DNA of 64,000 nucleotides from Burkholderiaceae bacterium (lineage in GTDB: Bacteria > Pseudomonadota > Gammaproteobacteria > Burkholderiales > Burkholderiaceae_C). The notes beneath the pieces were generated by a model. It made no database searches and was not told the origin of the DNA. It was given only the letters and a program-made list of their open reading frames with translations. The stretch covers positions 2,356,001-2,420,000 of the forward strand of contig CP126124.1 of NCBI GenBank assembly GCA_030123545.1. The letters are read 5' to 3'. Both the position numbers and the translations under genes were made by a program. Of this stretch, positions 18,670 to 27,103 are shown one piece after another; position 1 is the stretch's first letter; each line of letters starts with the position of its first letter.

Positions 18670-19704
18670 CTAGTCAAATTTGACACGCGGGTCCACCCAG
18701 ACGTAGCACAGGTCGCTGATCAGCTTGGTCGCCAGCCCGATCAGCGTGAAGAAGTACAGCGTGCCCAGCACCACCGGATAGTCGCGCCGGATCACCGACT
18801 GGTACGACAGCAGGCCCAGGCCGTTCAGCGAGAACAGCGTCTCTATCAGCAGCGAGCTGGTGAAGAACGCGCCGATGAACGCCGCCGGAAAACCGGTCAC
18901 GAGCGGAATCGCCGCATTGCGCAGCACGTGCTTCCACAGCACGCGCCGTTCCGACAAGCCCTTGGCGCGCGCGGTCAGCACGTACTGTTTCGCGATCTCG
19001 TCGAGGAACACGTTCTTCGTCAGCATGGTCACGACCGCGAATGCACCGACCACCATCGCGATCACCGGCAGCGTGATGTGCCACAGGTAGTCGGTGATGC
19101 GCGCGCCCCAGCTCAACGCGTCCCAGTTGCTCGAGGTCAGGCCGCGCAGCGGAAACCATTGCAACTGCCCGCCGAACACCACCAGCAGCGCGACGCCGAG
19201 CACGAAGCCGGGGATCGCGTAGCCGACCAGCACCACCAGGCTGCTCAGCATGTCGAAGCGGGTGCCGGCGCGCACCGCCTTCGCGATGCCGAGCGGCACC
19301 GACACCAGGTAGCTCAGGAAGAACGTCCACAGCCCCAGGCTGACCGACACCGGCAGCCGCTCCTTGATCAGTTGCCAGACGCTCTTCGGGTAGTAGAAGC
19401 TGTTGCCCAGGTCGAAGCGCGCGAACTGCCCGAGCATGCGCACGAAGCGCTCGGGCGCCGGCTTGTCGAAGCCGTACAGGCGCCGGATCTCGGCGATGCG
19501 CGCCGGGTCGATCCCCTCGCGCCCGCGGTAGCCGGCGGCGGAGAGCGCGCGGCCTTCGCCGCCGGTGTCGCGCCCCTCGAGCTGCGCGACCATCTGCTCG
19601 ACCGGGCCGCCCGGCACGAACTGGATCACCGCGAACGTGACCAGCAGCACCCCGAACAGCGTCGGGATCATCAGCAGCAGGCGCTTGACAATGTAGGCCG
19701 TCAT
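18670..19704 (-). CDS. yejB: Peptide ABC transporter permease (YejB-like)
   Basis: A 344-residue permease of the DppB/OppB type, first permease of the Yej importer. The start MTAYIVKRLLLMIPTLFGVL then VTFAVIQFVPGGPVEQM is diagnostic; YejB proteins also carry the insertion seen here before the first periplasmic loop (ARIAEIRRLYGFDKPAPERF). The coupling loop is EIAKQYVLTARAKGLSERRV, followed by LWKHVLRNAAIP. Six hydrophobic helices. It starts 25 bases after the yejA stop and ends just before the repeat that precedes yejE. Confidence 0.94.
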   Translation of the reverse strand: MTAYIVKRLLLMIPTLFGVLLVTFAVIQFVPGGPVEQMVAQLEGRDTGGEGRALSAAGYRGREGIDPARIAEIRRLYGFDKPAPERFVRMLGQFARFDLGNSFYYPKSVWQLIKERLPVSVSLGLWTFFLSYLVSVPLGIAKAVRAGTRFDMLSSLVVLVGYAIPGFVLGVALLVVFGGQLQWFPLRGLTSSNWDALSWGARITDYLWHITLPVIAMVVGAFAVVTMLTKNVFLDEIAKQYVLTARAKGLSERRVLWKHVLRNAAIPLVTGFPAAFIGAFFTSSLLIETLFSLNGLGLLSYQSVIRRDYPVVLGTLYFFTLIGLATKLISDLCYVWVDPRVKFD

Positions 19705-19729
19705 CGTGCGGTGCGGGAAGAGGACCGGC

Positions 19730-21568
19730 TCAGGGCGCGCCGGCCAGGTTCGCCGGAGACGCCCACCAGACCGTGGTGACCCACCCGTCGGGCTGGTAAT
19801 AGCGCGGCACCACCGGCGGCCGCTCGAAGCGGCCGGCGCGCACCGCGACCCGGAACACGCTGCTGTACCAGTGCGGCACCATGTAGTAGCCGAAGCGCAG
19901 CACGCGGTCGAGCGCGCGCAGGCTCGCGATCAGTTGCGGCCGAGTCTCGGCCGACGTCACCTTCTTCAGCAGCGCGTCGACCGCCGGGTTCTCGATGCCG
20001 CAGAAGTTGCTCGACCCGTCGGTGGCGGCCGCCTTCGAACCGAACCGGTCCAGCAGTTCGGTGCCGGGCGCGGCGCTGCCGGGCACGCGGTTGCTGATCA
20101 TGTCGAAATCGAATACGTTCATCCGTTTCTGCAGGATCGCGAAGTCGACGACCCGATAGGTCGCCCTGATGCCCAGCCGCGCGAGATTGTGCGCGTACGG
20201 CGTGACGACGCGACCCATCGACCCGGAATTGTCGAGGAACTCGATCGTCAACGACTCGCCGGCCGCGTTGCGCAGCGCGCCGTCGCGGTAGGTCCAGCCG
20301 GCCTCGTTCAATAACGCCTGGGCTTCCCGCAGATGGTCGCGCAAAGTGTTGCCGCTCTTCGGATCGTCGCTCGTCACCGGCGGCTGCGGCACCGGCTGCG
20401 TGAACACCTTGGGTGGCAACTCGGCGCGCAGCGGATCGAGCAGCGCCAGTTCGTCCGCGCCAGGCAGGCCGCGCGCCTCGAAGTCGCTGGCCGGAAAGTA
20501 GCCGCGCACCCGGGTGTAGGCGTTGAAGAACAGCTGGCGGTTCAGCCATTCGAAGTCCATCGCGAGGCCGATCGCCTTGCGCACGCGCCAGTCCTTGAAC
20601 TTCGCGCGCCGCGTGTTGAACAGAAAGCCCTGGAAGTCGCCCGGGTTGCCGTTCTTGAATTCGCGCTTGACGACGCGGCCCGAATCGAAGGCGCGGCCGG
20701 TGTAGGCGCGTGCCCATTCGCGCGCGATGAACGCCTGGATGTAGTCGAACTCGCCGGCCTTGAACGCTTCGAGCTGCGCGGTGTTGTCCTGGAACAGCTT
20801 GTAGGTCACGCGGCCGAAGTTGAACAGGCCGCGGCGCACGTTCAGATCCTCCGCCCAGTAGTGCGGATCGAGGTCGTAGCTGATGTCGCGGCCGAAGTCG
20901 ACGCGGCCGATCCGGTACGGGCCGCTGGCGATCGGCGGGTCGGTGACGATCTGGTCCAGCGGCTTGCCGCCGCCCCACTTCGGGCTGAACACCGGCAGGC
21001 TCCCGACGATCAGTGGCAGCTCGCGGTCCGCGCGCCTGAAGTCGAAGCGCACGCGGTACTTGCCGAGCACGGTCGCTTTGCTGACCCCGCCGAAGTACGA
21101 CTGGTACTGCGGCGAGGCCTCGGGGCCGGTCAGCTTGTCGAACGAATACTTGACGTCGGACGCCAGCACCGGGTCGCCGTTGGAAAAGCGCGCGCGCGGG
21201 TCGATCGTGAACACCGCCGACAAGCCATCCGGCGCGACCGTCACGTCGTCGGCGAGCAGGCCGTACGCGGTGGTCGGCTCGTCCATGTCGCCGGTGAGCA
21301 GCGTGTCGAACATCAGATCCGGCAGGCCCGGCGCTGCGAGGCCTTTCAGCGTGAACGGGTTGTACTTGTCGAAGCTCGACAGCCGCGTCGGCGGCACCAG
21401 CGTGATCTCGCCGCCTTTGGGCGCATCGGGGTTCACGTAGTCGAAATGCGCGAACCCCGGCGGGTACTTCACGTCGCCGAACTGCGCGTAGTAGTACGCG
21501 GCCCAGCATGGACTGGCCAGCCCCAACAGCGCGCAAAGCAGCCACACCCGCATGCGACAATTCTGCAT
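19730..21568 (-). CDS. yejA: Extracellular oligopeptide-binding protein (YejA-like)
   Basis: A 612-residue periplasmic solute-binding protein of family 5 (DppA/OppA fold), the ligand receptor for YejBEF. A signal peptide is visible (MRVWLLCALLGLASPCWA, cleavage near CWA-AYYYAQ). The YejA-type start FAHFDYVNPDAPKGGEITLV is present, then NPFTLKGLAAPGLPDLMFDT and DVTVAPDGLSAVFTIDPRAR. ATG 21568 is used; ATG 21553 would shorten the leader by five residues and is equally plausible. First gene of yejABEF. It is divergent from fabI with 76 bases between start codons, where the promoters of both must lie. Confidence 0.92.
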   Translation of the reverse strand: MQNCRMRVWLLCALLGLASPCWAAYYYAQFGDVKYPPGFAHFDYVNPDAPKGGEITLVPPTRLSSFDKYNPFTLKGLAAPGLPDLMFDTLLTGDMDEPTTAYGLLADDVTVAPDGLSAVFTIDPRARFSNGDPVLASDVKYSFDKLTGPEASPQYQSYFGGVSKATVLGKYRVRFDFRRADRELPLIVGSLPVFSPKWGGGKPLDQIVTDPPIASGPYRIGRVDFGRDISYDLDPHYWAEDLNVRRGLFNFGRVTYKLFQDNTAQLEAFKAGEFDYIQAFIAREWARAYTGRAFDSGRVVKREFKNGNPGDFQGFLFNTRRAKFKDWRVRKAIGLAMDFEWLNRQLFFNAYTRVRGYFPASDFEARGLPGADELALLDPLRAELPPKVFTQPVPQPPVTSDDPKSGNTLRDHLREAQALLNEAGWTYRDGALRNAAGESLTIEFLDNSGSMGRVVTPYAHNLARLGIRATYRVVDFAILQKRMNVFDFDMISNRVPGSAAPGTELLDRFGSKAAATDGSSNFCGIENPAVDALLKKVTSAETRPQLIASLRALDRVLRFGYYMVPHWYSSVFRVAVRAGRFERPPVVPRYYQPDGWVTTVWWASPANLAGAP

Positions 21569-21644
21569 GAAGCGCGCGCCGCGCCCGAAGCGGGCCAGCG
21601 ACGAAAGCGGCGCGCACCGCATTCCACCACCCTAGGAGCTGCAG

Positions 21645-22445
21645 ATGGGTTTTCTCACCGGCAAGAAGCTGCTGATCACCGGCGTGCTGTCGAACCGCTC
21701 GATCGCCTACGGCATCGCGCGCGCCTGCCACCAGCAGGGTGCGGAACTCGCGTTCAGCTACGTCGGCGAGCGATTCAAGGACCGCATCACCGAGTTCGCC
21801 GCCGAGTTCGACTCCAAGCTGATCTTCGATTGCGACGTCGCCGACGACGCGCAGATCGAAAAGCTCTTTGCCGATCTGGGCGTGGCCTGGGGCAAGTTCG
21901 ACGGCTTCGTGCACAGCATCGGCTTCGCGCCGCGCGAGGCGATCGCGGGCAACTTCCTCGAAGGCCTCTCGCGCGAGAACTATCGCATCGCGCACGACAT
22001 CAGCGCCTACAGCTTCGCGGCGATGGCCAAGGCCGCACTGCCGCACCTGAACGACAAGGCGGCGCTGCTCACGCTGACCTACCTGGGCGCGATGCGCTCC
22101 ATTCCCAACTACAACACGATGGGCCTGGCCAAGGCATCGCTCGAAGCTTGCGTGCGCTACCTCGCCGAAGCCGTGGGCCGCACCGCGGACGGCCGCAGCA
22201 TCCGCGTCAACGGCATCAGCGCCGGCCCGATCAAGACGCTGGCCGCCAGCGGCATCAAGGACTTCGGCAAGCTGCTCGGCCGCGTGGCCGACGCCGCGCC
22301 GCTGCGCCGCAACGTGACCATCGAAGACGTCGGCAACGTGGCGGCGTTCCTGCTGTCCGACCTGGCCAGCGGCGTGACGGCGGAGATCACCTACGTCGAC
22401 GGCGGCTTCAGCCAGACGGCGGGGCTGTCGGCGGATCAGGTCTGA
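21645..22445 (+). CDS. fabI: Enoyl-[acyl-carrier-protein] reductase FabI
   Basis: A 266-residue NADH-dependent enoyl-ACP reductase of type II fatty-acid synthesis. The nucleotide-binding start GKKLLITGVLSNRSIAYGIA and the active-site block LTYLGAMRSIPNYNTMGLAK are typical: the two tyrosines and the lysine match the Y-Y-K arrangement of E. coli FabI (Y146, Y156, K163). It therefore belongs to the triclosan-binding FabI class, not FabV or FabK. GGAGCTGCAG precedes ATG 21645 with normal spacing. It appears monocistronic; the accessory defence locus begins 193 bases downstream. Confidence 0.97.
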   Translation: MGFLTGKKLLITGVLSNRSIAYGIARACHQQGAELAFSYVGERFKDRITEFAAEFDSKLIFDCDVADDAQIEKLFADLGVAWGKFDGFVHSIGFAPREAIAGNFLEGLSRENYRIAHDISAYSFAAMAKAALPHLNDKAALLTLTYLGAMRSIPNYNTMGLAKASLEACVRYLAEAVGRTADGRSIRVNGISAGPIKTLAASGIKDFGKLLGRVADAAPLRRNVTIEDVGNVAAFLLSDLASGVTAEITYVDGGFSQTAGLSADQV

Positions 22446-22525
22446 TTTTCGAGTTCTTTTGGCCAATAGCGCTTATGGGATAAGCATTTGCAGCTATTGA
22501 AAACGGAGCTAAATTCGCCAGGCAG
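22446..22525 (+). repeat. AT-rich interspersed repeat after fabI
   Basis: TTGGCCAATAGCGCTTATG, then AGCATTTGCAGCTATTGAAA and CGGAGC. A near copy in the same orientation follows the ligase gene at 33.58 kb (TGGCCACTAGCCCTTATG ... AAGCTATCAA ... GGAGC). The two therefore bracket the defence operon plus the ligase gene. Confidence 0.7.
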
Positions 22526-22638
22526 CATACCCTCAAGGCCCACTGAACCCGCTCTCGGGCCCGCGCCAAAGTGAGCACCGGCCAGGTACGTCATCACGCC
22601 ACGACTGCAAGAAGAACACACAGGAAGGCGCACCGTAG

Positions 22639-25548
22639 ATGACGCAACAGCTTCTGACTCCGCATCAAAGCCAGTACGTCGCGTGGCTGCTCACCCGCCG
22701 CGCGGCGGGCGACACCGTGGAGTCGCTGGCCTCCACGCTGGTCGATTCGCAGGTCGATCTCAACCCGCATCAGGTCGATGCGGCCCTCTTCGCCTGCCGC
22801 AACCCACTTTCGCGCGGCGTCATCCTTGCCGACGAAGTAGGTCTCGGCAAGACCATCGAGGCGGGCTTGGTGATCTCGCAGCGCTGGGCGGAGCGACGGC
22901 GCAGGATTCTCATCATCGTCCCGGCCAACCTACGCAAGCAATGGCACCAAGAGCTGCAGGACAAATTCAACCTGCAGGGGCTGATCCTCGAAGCCAAGAG
23001 CTACAACGCCCTCAAGAAATCCGGTTCCGGCAAGCAGGAGCGGCAGAACCCGTTCCTGATGACGTCGGGCCCGATCATCTGCTCCTACCAGTTCGCCAAG
23101 GCCAAGGCCAACGACATCAAGGAGATCGCGTGGGACTTGGTCGTTCTTGACGAAGCCCATCGCCTGCGCAACGTCTACAAGACCAGCAACGTCATTGCCA
23201 AGACGCTCAAGGAGGCAATGGCGCACGTCCATTCCAAGGTGCTGCTCACCGCCACGCCCTTGCAGAATTCGCTGCTGGAACTCTACGGCCTCGTCAGCAT
23301 CATCGACGACCGCGTCTTCGGCGATCTCGACAGCTTCCGCGCGCAGTTCACCGCCAATGGCCGCGACCAAGCCTTCGGCGCATTGCGCGAACGACTGTCC
23401 GCCGTCTGCAAACGCACCCTGCGCAAGCAGGTGCAGCCCTACGTGTCCTACACGGCGCGCAAGGCCATCGTGCAGGAGTTCACCCCGTCGAACGAGGAGC
23501 AGGAGCTTTCCCGCCTCGTCGCCGAGTACCTGCGCCGCCCCAACCTGCAGGCGTTGCCGCAGAGTCAGCGTCAGCTGATCTCGCTCGTTCTGTGGAAATT
23601 GCTGGCGTCCAGCACGCACGCGATTGCGGGCGCGCTGGAAACGATGGCCAAGCGCCTGCAAGGCGTGCTCGACGCATCTCCCGTGGTCGATCTGACGGAG
23701 GAACTGGACGAAGACTACGAGTCGCTGGATGAAACCGCCGAGGAATTCGTCGATGGCGAGGACGACTCCGCACTGGATGCGGCCGGGCCCAGCAAGGAGG
23801 AGCGCACCGCCATCTCGAACGAGATCGACGAGCTGCGCCACTTCAAGACGCTGGCCACCAGCATCCGCGACAACTCCAAGGGCAAGGCGTTGCTCATCGC
23901 CCTCGACCGAGCGTTCGCGGAACTGGATCGGCTGGGCGCGGCCAAGAAGGCCATCATCTTCACCGAATCCAGGCGCACGCAGGATTACCTCCTGAGTCTG
24001 CTGGCCGACACGCCCTACGGCGACGACATCGTCCTGTTCAATGGCACCAACAGCGATGCGCGCGCGCAGGCCATCTACAAGGACTGGATCAAGCGCCACG
24101 AAGGCACCGACCGCATCACCGGCTCCAAGACTGCCGACACCCGCGCCGCACTGGTCGAGCACTTCAAGGAGCGCGGCACGATGATGCTCGCCACCGAGGC
24201 GGGCGCGGAAGGCATCAACCTCCAGTTCTGCTCACTGGTCATCAACTACGACCTGCCGTGGAACCCGCAACGCATCGAGCAGCGCATCGGCCGCTGCCAC
24301 CGCTATGGGCAAAAACACGATGTGGTCGTGGTCAACTTCGTGGATCGCAGCAACGAGGCCGATGCCCGCGTGTACGAACTGCTGGCACAGAAGTTCCAGC
24401 TTTTCGAAGGCGTGTTCGGAGCCAGCGACGAAGTGCTCGGCGCCATCGGCTCCGGTGTCGATTTCGAGCGCCGTATCGCCGACATCTACCAGAACTGCCG
24501 CAACCCAAGCGAGATCAAGGCCAGCTTCGAGCAACTCCAACTCGACCTCTCTGGCGAGATCAATGAGGCGATGGTCAAGACGCGCCAAGTGCTGCTGGAG
24601 AACTTCGACGAGGAAGTGCAGGACAAACTCCGTGTCCGCGCCGAAGACAGCCGCAGCGCCCGCAGCCGCTTCGAGCGGATGCTGATGGATTTGAGCCTGG
24701 CGGAATTGGGCGGCTGCGCCAACTTCGATGACGATGGCTTTCATCTGCGGCGAGCGCCGGACGGCATCGATGCCAGCGGACTCACTGGCATCGAACTGGG
24801 GCGCTATGAACTACCACGCCGATCGGGCGACGCGCACCTGTATCGCATCAATCATCCACTGGCATTGTGGATCACGCACCAAGCCAAGACCCGCGCGCTC
24901 GATGGAGCCAAGCTGGTGTTCGACTACGACGGCTATGGCACCAAGATCAGTACGCTAGAGCCGTATCGCGGGAACGCCGGGTGGCTCACCCTGAAGCTCG
25001 TGTCGGTCGAAGCCTTGGGCAACCAAGAGCAGCACCTGCTGGTCGCGGCCAGTACCGCCGATGGCGTCGCGCTGGCCGAGGATGATCCGGAGAAGCTGTT
25101 GCGCCTGCCTGCCACCTCACGGGCGGCGGGCCTGTTCAATAACGCGGGCGACGCCACGCTGGTGGCCGACGTGACCACCCGCAAGACGAAACTGCTGCGG
25201 GACATCAATCAGCGCAACCTAGGCTACTTTGAGCAGGAAGTGCAGAAGCTGGATGCCTGGGCGGATGACCTGAAGCTGGGCCTTGAGCAGGAAATCAAGG
25301 AGATCGACCGCGAGATCAAGGAGGTACGTCGCACGGCGGCGACGTCGCCCACGCTGGAAGAAAAGCTGTCATGGCAGAAGAAGCAGCGCGACCTGGAAGG
25401 CAAGCGCAGCAAGCTGCGCCGCGAACTGTTCACCCGGCAAGATGAGGTCGAAGCCCAGCGCAGCGACCTCATCAACCAGTTGGAAGTGCAGCTCCAGCAG
25501 CAGGTGGAAGAGCGCACGCTGTTCACCATCGAATGGGAACTGAGATGA
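22639..25548 (+). CDS. SNF2/RapA-like DEAD/H-box helicase, defence locus gene 1
   Basis: A 969-residue superfamily 2 ATPase of the SNF2/HepA (RapA) group. It has the Q-like motif LNPHQVDAALFACRNPLSRG, Walker A ADEVGLGKTIEAG (K71), DEAH at 171-174, LTATPLQNS, and in the second RecA lobe TEAGAEGINLQ and QRIGRCHRYGQ (548-558). An acidic insertion lies between the lobes (about 355-380). The C-terminal 150 residues are charged and predicted coiled coil (EQEIKEIDREIKEVRRT). No nuclease motif is evident, so a translocase or remodeller is the likely role. It is first in a six-gene operon and ends in an ATGA overlap with the next gene. Similar helicases head several multi-gene restriction-like systems. 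Confidence 0.9.
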   Translation: MTQQLLTPHQSQYVAWLLTRRAAGDTVESLASTLVDSQVDLNPHQVDAALFACRNPLSRGVILADEVGLGKTIEAGLVISQRWAERRRRILIIVPANLRKQWHQELQDKFNLQGLILEAKSYNALKKSGSGKQERQNPFLMTSGPIICSYQFAKAKANDIKEIAWDLVVLDEAHRLRNVYKTSNVIAKTLKEAMAHVHSKVLLTATPLQNSLLELYGLVSIIDDRVFGDLDSFRAQFTANGRDQAFGALRERLSAVCKRTLRKQVQPYVSYTARKAIVQEFTPSNEEQELSRLVAEYLRRPNLQALPQSQRQLISLVLWKLLASSTHAIAGALETMAKRLQGVLDASPVVDLTEELDEDYESLDETAEEFVDGEDDSALDAAGPSKEERTAISNEIDELRHFKTLATSIRDNSKGKALLIALDRAFAELDRLGAAKKAIIFTESRRTQDYLLSLLADTPYGDDIVLFNGTNSDARAQAIYKDWIKRHEGTDRITGSKTADTRAALVEHFKERGTMMLATEAGAEGINLQFCSLVINYDLPWNPQRIEQRIGRCHRYGQKHDVVVVNFVDRSNEADARVYELLAQKFQLFEGVFGASDEVLGAIGSGVDFERRIADIYQNCRNPSEIKASFEQLQLDLSGEINEAMVKTRQVLLENFDEEVQDKLRVRAEDSRSARSRFERMLMDLSLAELGGCANFDDDGFHLRRAPDGIDASGLTGIELGRYELPRRSGDAHLYRINHPLALWITHQAKTRALDGAKLVFDYDGYGTKISTLEPYRGNAGWLTLKLVSVEALGNQEQHLLVAASTADGVALAEDDPEKLLRLPATSRAAGLFNNAGDATLVADVTTRKTKLLRDINQRNLGYFEQEVQKLDAWADDLKLGLEQEIKEIDREIKEVRRTAATSPTLEEKLSWQKKQRDLEGKRSKLRRELFTRQDEVEAQRSDLINQLEVQLQQQVEERTLFTIEWELR

Positions 25549-26150
25549 GCCGCGCGGAAGTGCGAGATCCCTCACTACGGCTACGCCCATGGGCATCGCT
25601 GGTGCTCTTTCTAAGCGCCTATTCGCCACTGATGCTAATCCTGATAATCAAGGATTACGACACGACCAGCCCCGGTTTACTCCCTCAGAATCCGGTATTC
25701 AGCGGCGTCCTTTTGTTAGTCGCAGTGTGCAGCAGCTTGGCTGTGCTTCGTTCCGTCAGAGAAATCGATGGTGGGCTGACGGTGACGGTCACCAAAGCGT
25801 CCAACAAGTCGGGGGATATGTTTGGCTACACGATCCCCTACATGCTGTCGTTCATGAAGGTGGATCTGGGAGACTGGCAGGTCATTGCGAGTCTAGCCCT
25901 GTTTCTCGCCATCCTTTTCATCATGGCCTACCGTACCCAGACGGTTTTCGTGAACCCAATACTCGCGCTTGCCGGTTATCTGCTGATCGACTGCACATTC
26001 AAGCGCGGTGACAAGGAAATTCAGGCGATGGTCGTGACACGGCAACCGCTGGCCGTAGGCGACACCTGTCGCATGGAACGGCTATCGCATTACTTGTATG
26101 TGGCCGTAAGAAACAATGACAACCAGGATGAGAAGGGCGCAAAAGAATGA
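25545..26150 (+). CDS. kwaA: Four-TM protein, KwaA-like (Kiwa)
   Basis: A 201-residue membrane protein with four hydrophobic helices at roughly 15-38, 52-72, 111-130 and 134-152, and between helices 2 and 3 the polar block TKASNKSGDMFGYTIPYMLS. This topology, the size and the position directly before a DUF4868 gene match KwaA, the membrane half of the Kiwa anti-phage system; the assignment rests mainly on that pairing. ATG 25545 overlaps the helicase stop in an ATGA; an in-frame ATG four codons earlier is possible. Base composition is clearly lower in GC than the helicase gene. Alternative: an unrelated four-TM effector of the same operon. Confidence 0.7.
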   Translation: MSRAEVRDPSLRLRPWASLVLFLSAYSPLMLILIIKDYDTTSPGLLPQNPVFSGVLLLVAVCSSLAVLRSVREIDGGLTVTVTKASNKSGDMFGYTIPYMLSFMKVDLGDWQVIASLALFLAILFIMAYRTQTVFVNPILALAGYLLIDCTFKRGDKEIQAMVVTRQPLAVGDTCRMERLSHYLYVAVRNNDNQDEKGAKE

Positions 26151-27103
26151 GCAGCAAATCGCACAAAGCAAGCCTGAAAGCGATTAAGGCATTCGAATTG
26201 AGCAAATGGACGGCAACCTTCTGGCTCGTCAAACGCTACATGGCCAACCACGCAGCGCATTATTCGGTGCTGCGTGTCAACACCGACACCAAGCTACAGA
26301 AGCGGCTGAAGGGCTATGTGACCAATCAGTTGCAGGGCAAGAATTTTCACCTGGACGAATACGATTTCAACAATGCCGACGGCGATGACACGCTGTTCAC
26401 GATTACGACTGATGCCACCGACTTCCCTCAAGTCGAGCAGGCGATCAGCACAGGTTTTGACAATGCCATAGCCAAGGACTATAAGGAATTGCTCAACTCT
26501 TGGTCGTATGTCGTCCAGCTTGAGCAGGGCAATGACCGCCTCTATGCCTGGCGCAAGATCAGCACATTGAACCAGCCCAAGAAAGTTCAATCGCGCCAGG
26601 CAACTTTCTTCGTCGAACATAAGCTTGTGGACGTGGAAGAGAAGGACGTCTTTCTGATCGATCCGCGTTTCGACTTCTTCGTGCATGACGGCATGATCTT
26701 CATTGCCAACAAGAAGGAGTTCGAGGTTTCCATGAACTTCCGCGAGGGCATGAAGGCCAAGGCTGCGGAGGTCATCCAAAACTTCAATGAAAGCGGCTAT
26801 TTTAAGAACATTGACCTCATTCAGAAGCACGTGGGCGACAACCTGCACCACTTGCGCAAGATGGCATCCATCCTCAAGGCCGGTTACTACCAGAAGGCCG
26901 ACTACATCCAGCGCATGATTGAGGTCAGTAAGGCCGAGGGCTGGGAACTTAAAGTGGAGAATGGTCAAGTCGTGGTCGAAGAAGGAACGATCGACCTGCT
27001 GTTGAAGCTGCTTAACAACGACCGCTTGCGCTCCCTCATCAACGGTGAAACATTCGATGCGGCAGCCAAAGCCCGCGTCAGTGGCGGCAAGGCAGCAGCA
27101 TGA
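26147..27103 (+). CDS. kwaB: DUF4868 protein, KwaB-like (Kiwa)
   Basis: A 318-residue soluble protein with the layout of DUF4868/KwaB. The N-terminal half is alpha/beta, and the mid-region holds the family-type stretch DPRFDFFVHDGMIFIANKKE followed by FEVSMNFREGM; the C-terminal half is helical (DNLHHLRKMASILKAGYYQK). KwaB is the cytosolic partner of KwaA; reported work describes it as DNA-binding within a membrane-attached complex, which I recall and cannot check. No catalytic motif is obvious. It has ATGA overlaps on both sides. Hand count of row 26461-26520 gives 28 of 60 G+C, far below the core genes. Confidence 0.75.
   Translation: MSSKSHKASLKAIKAFELSKWTATFWLVKRYMANHAAHYSVLRVNTDTKLQKRLKGYVTNQLQGKNFHLDEYDFNNADGDDTLFTITTDATDFPQVEQAISTGFDNAIAKDYKELLNSWSYVVQLEQGNDRLYAWRKISTLNQPKKVQSRQATFFVEHKLVDVEEKDVFLIDPRFDFFVHDGMIFIANKKEFEVSMNFREGMKAKAAEVIQNFNESGYFKNIDLIQKHVGDNLHHLRKMASILKAGYYQKADYIQRMIEVSKAEGWELKVENGQVVVEEGTIDLLLKLLNNDRLRSLINGETFDAAAKARVSGGKAAA

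Noticed and set aside
18504..18686. YejE starting at GTG 18686 with about 60 extra residues
   Set aside because: The extra part is coded entirely by the GC-rich repeat, while GTG 18503 gives the normal family length.
20333..22483. Plus-strand frame covering yejA antisense and fabI in another frame
   Set aside because: Two confident genes already account for the region.
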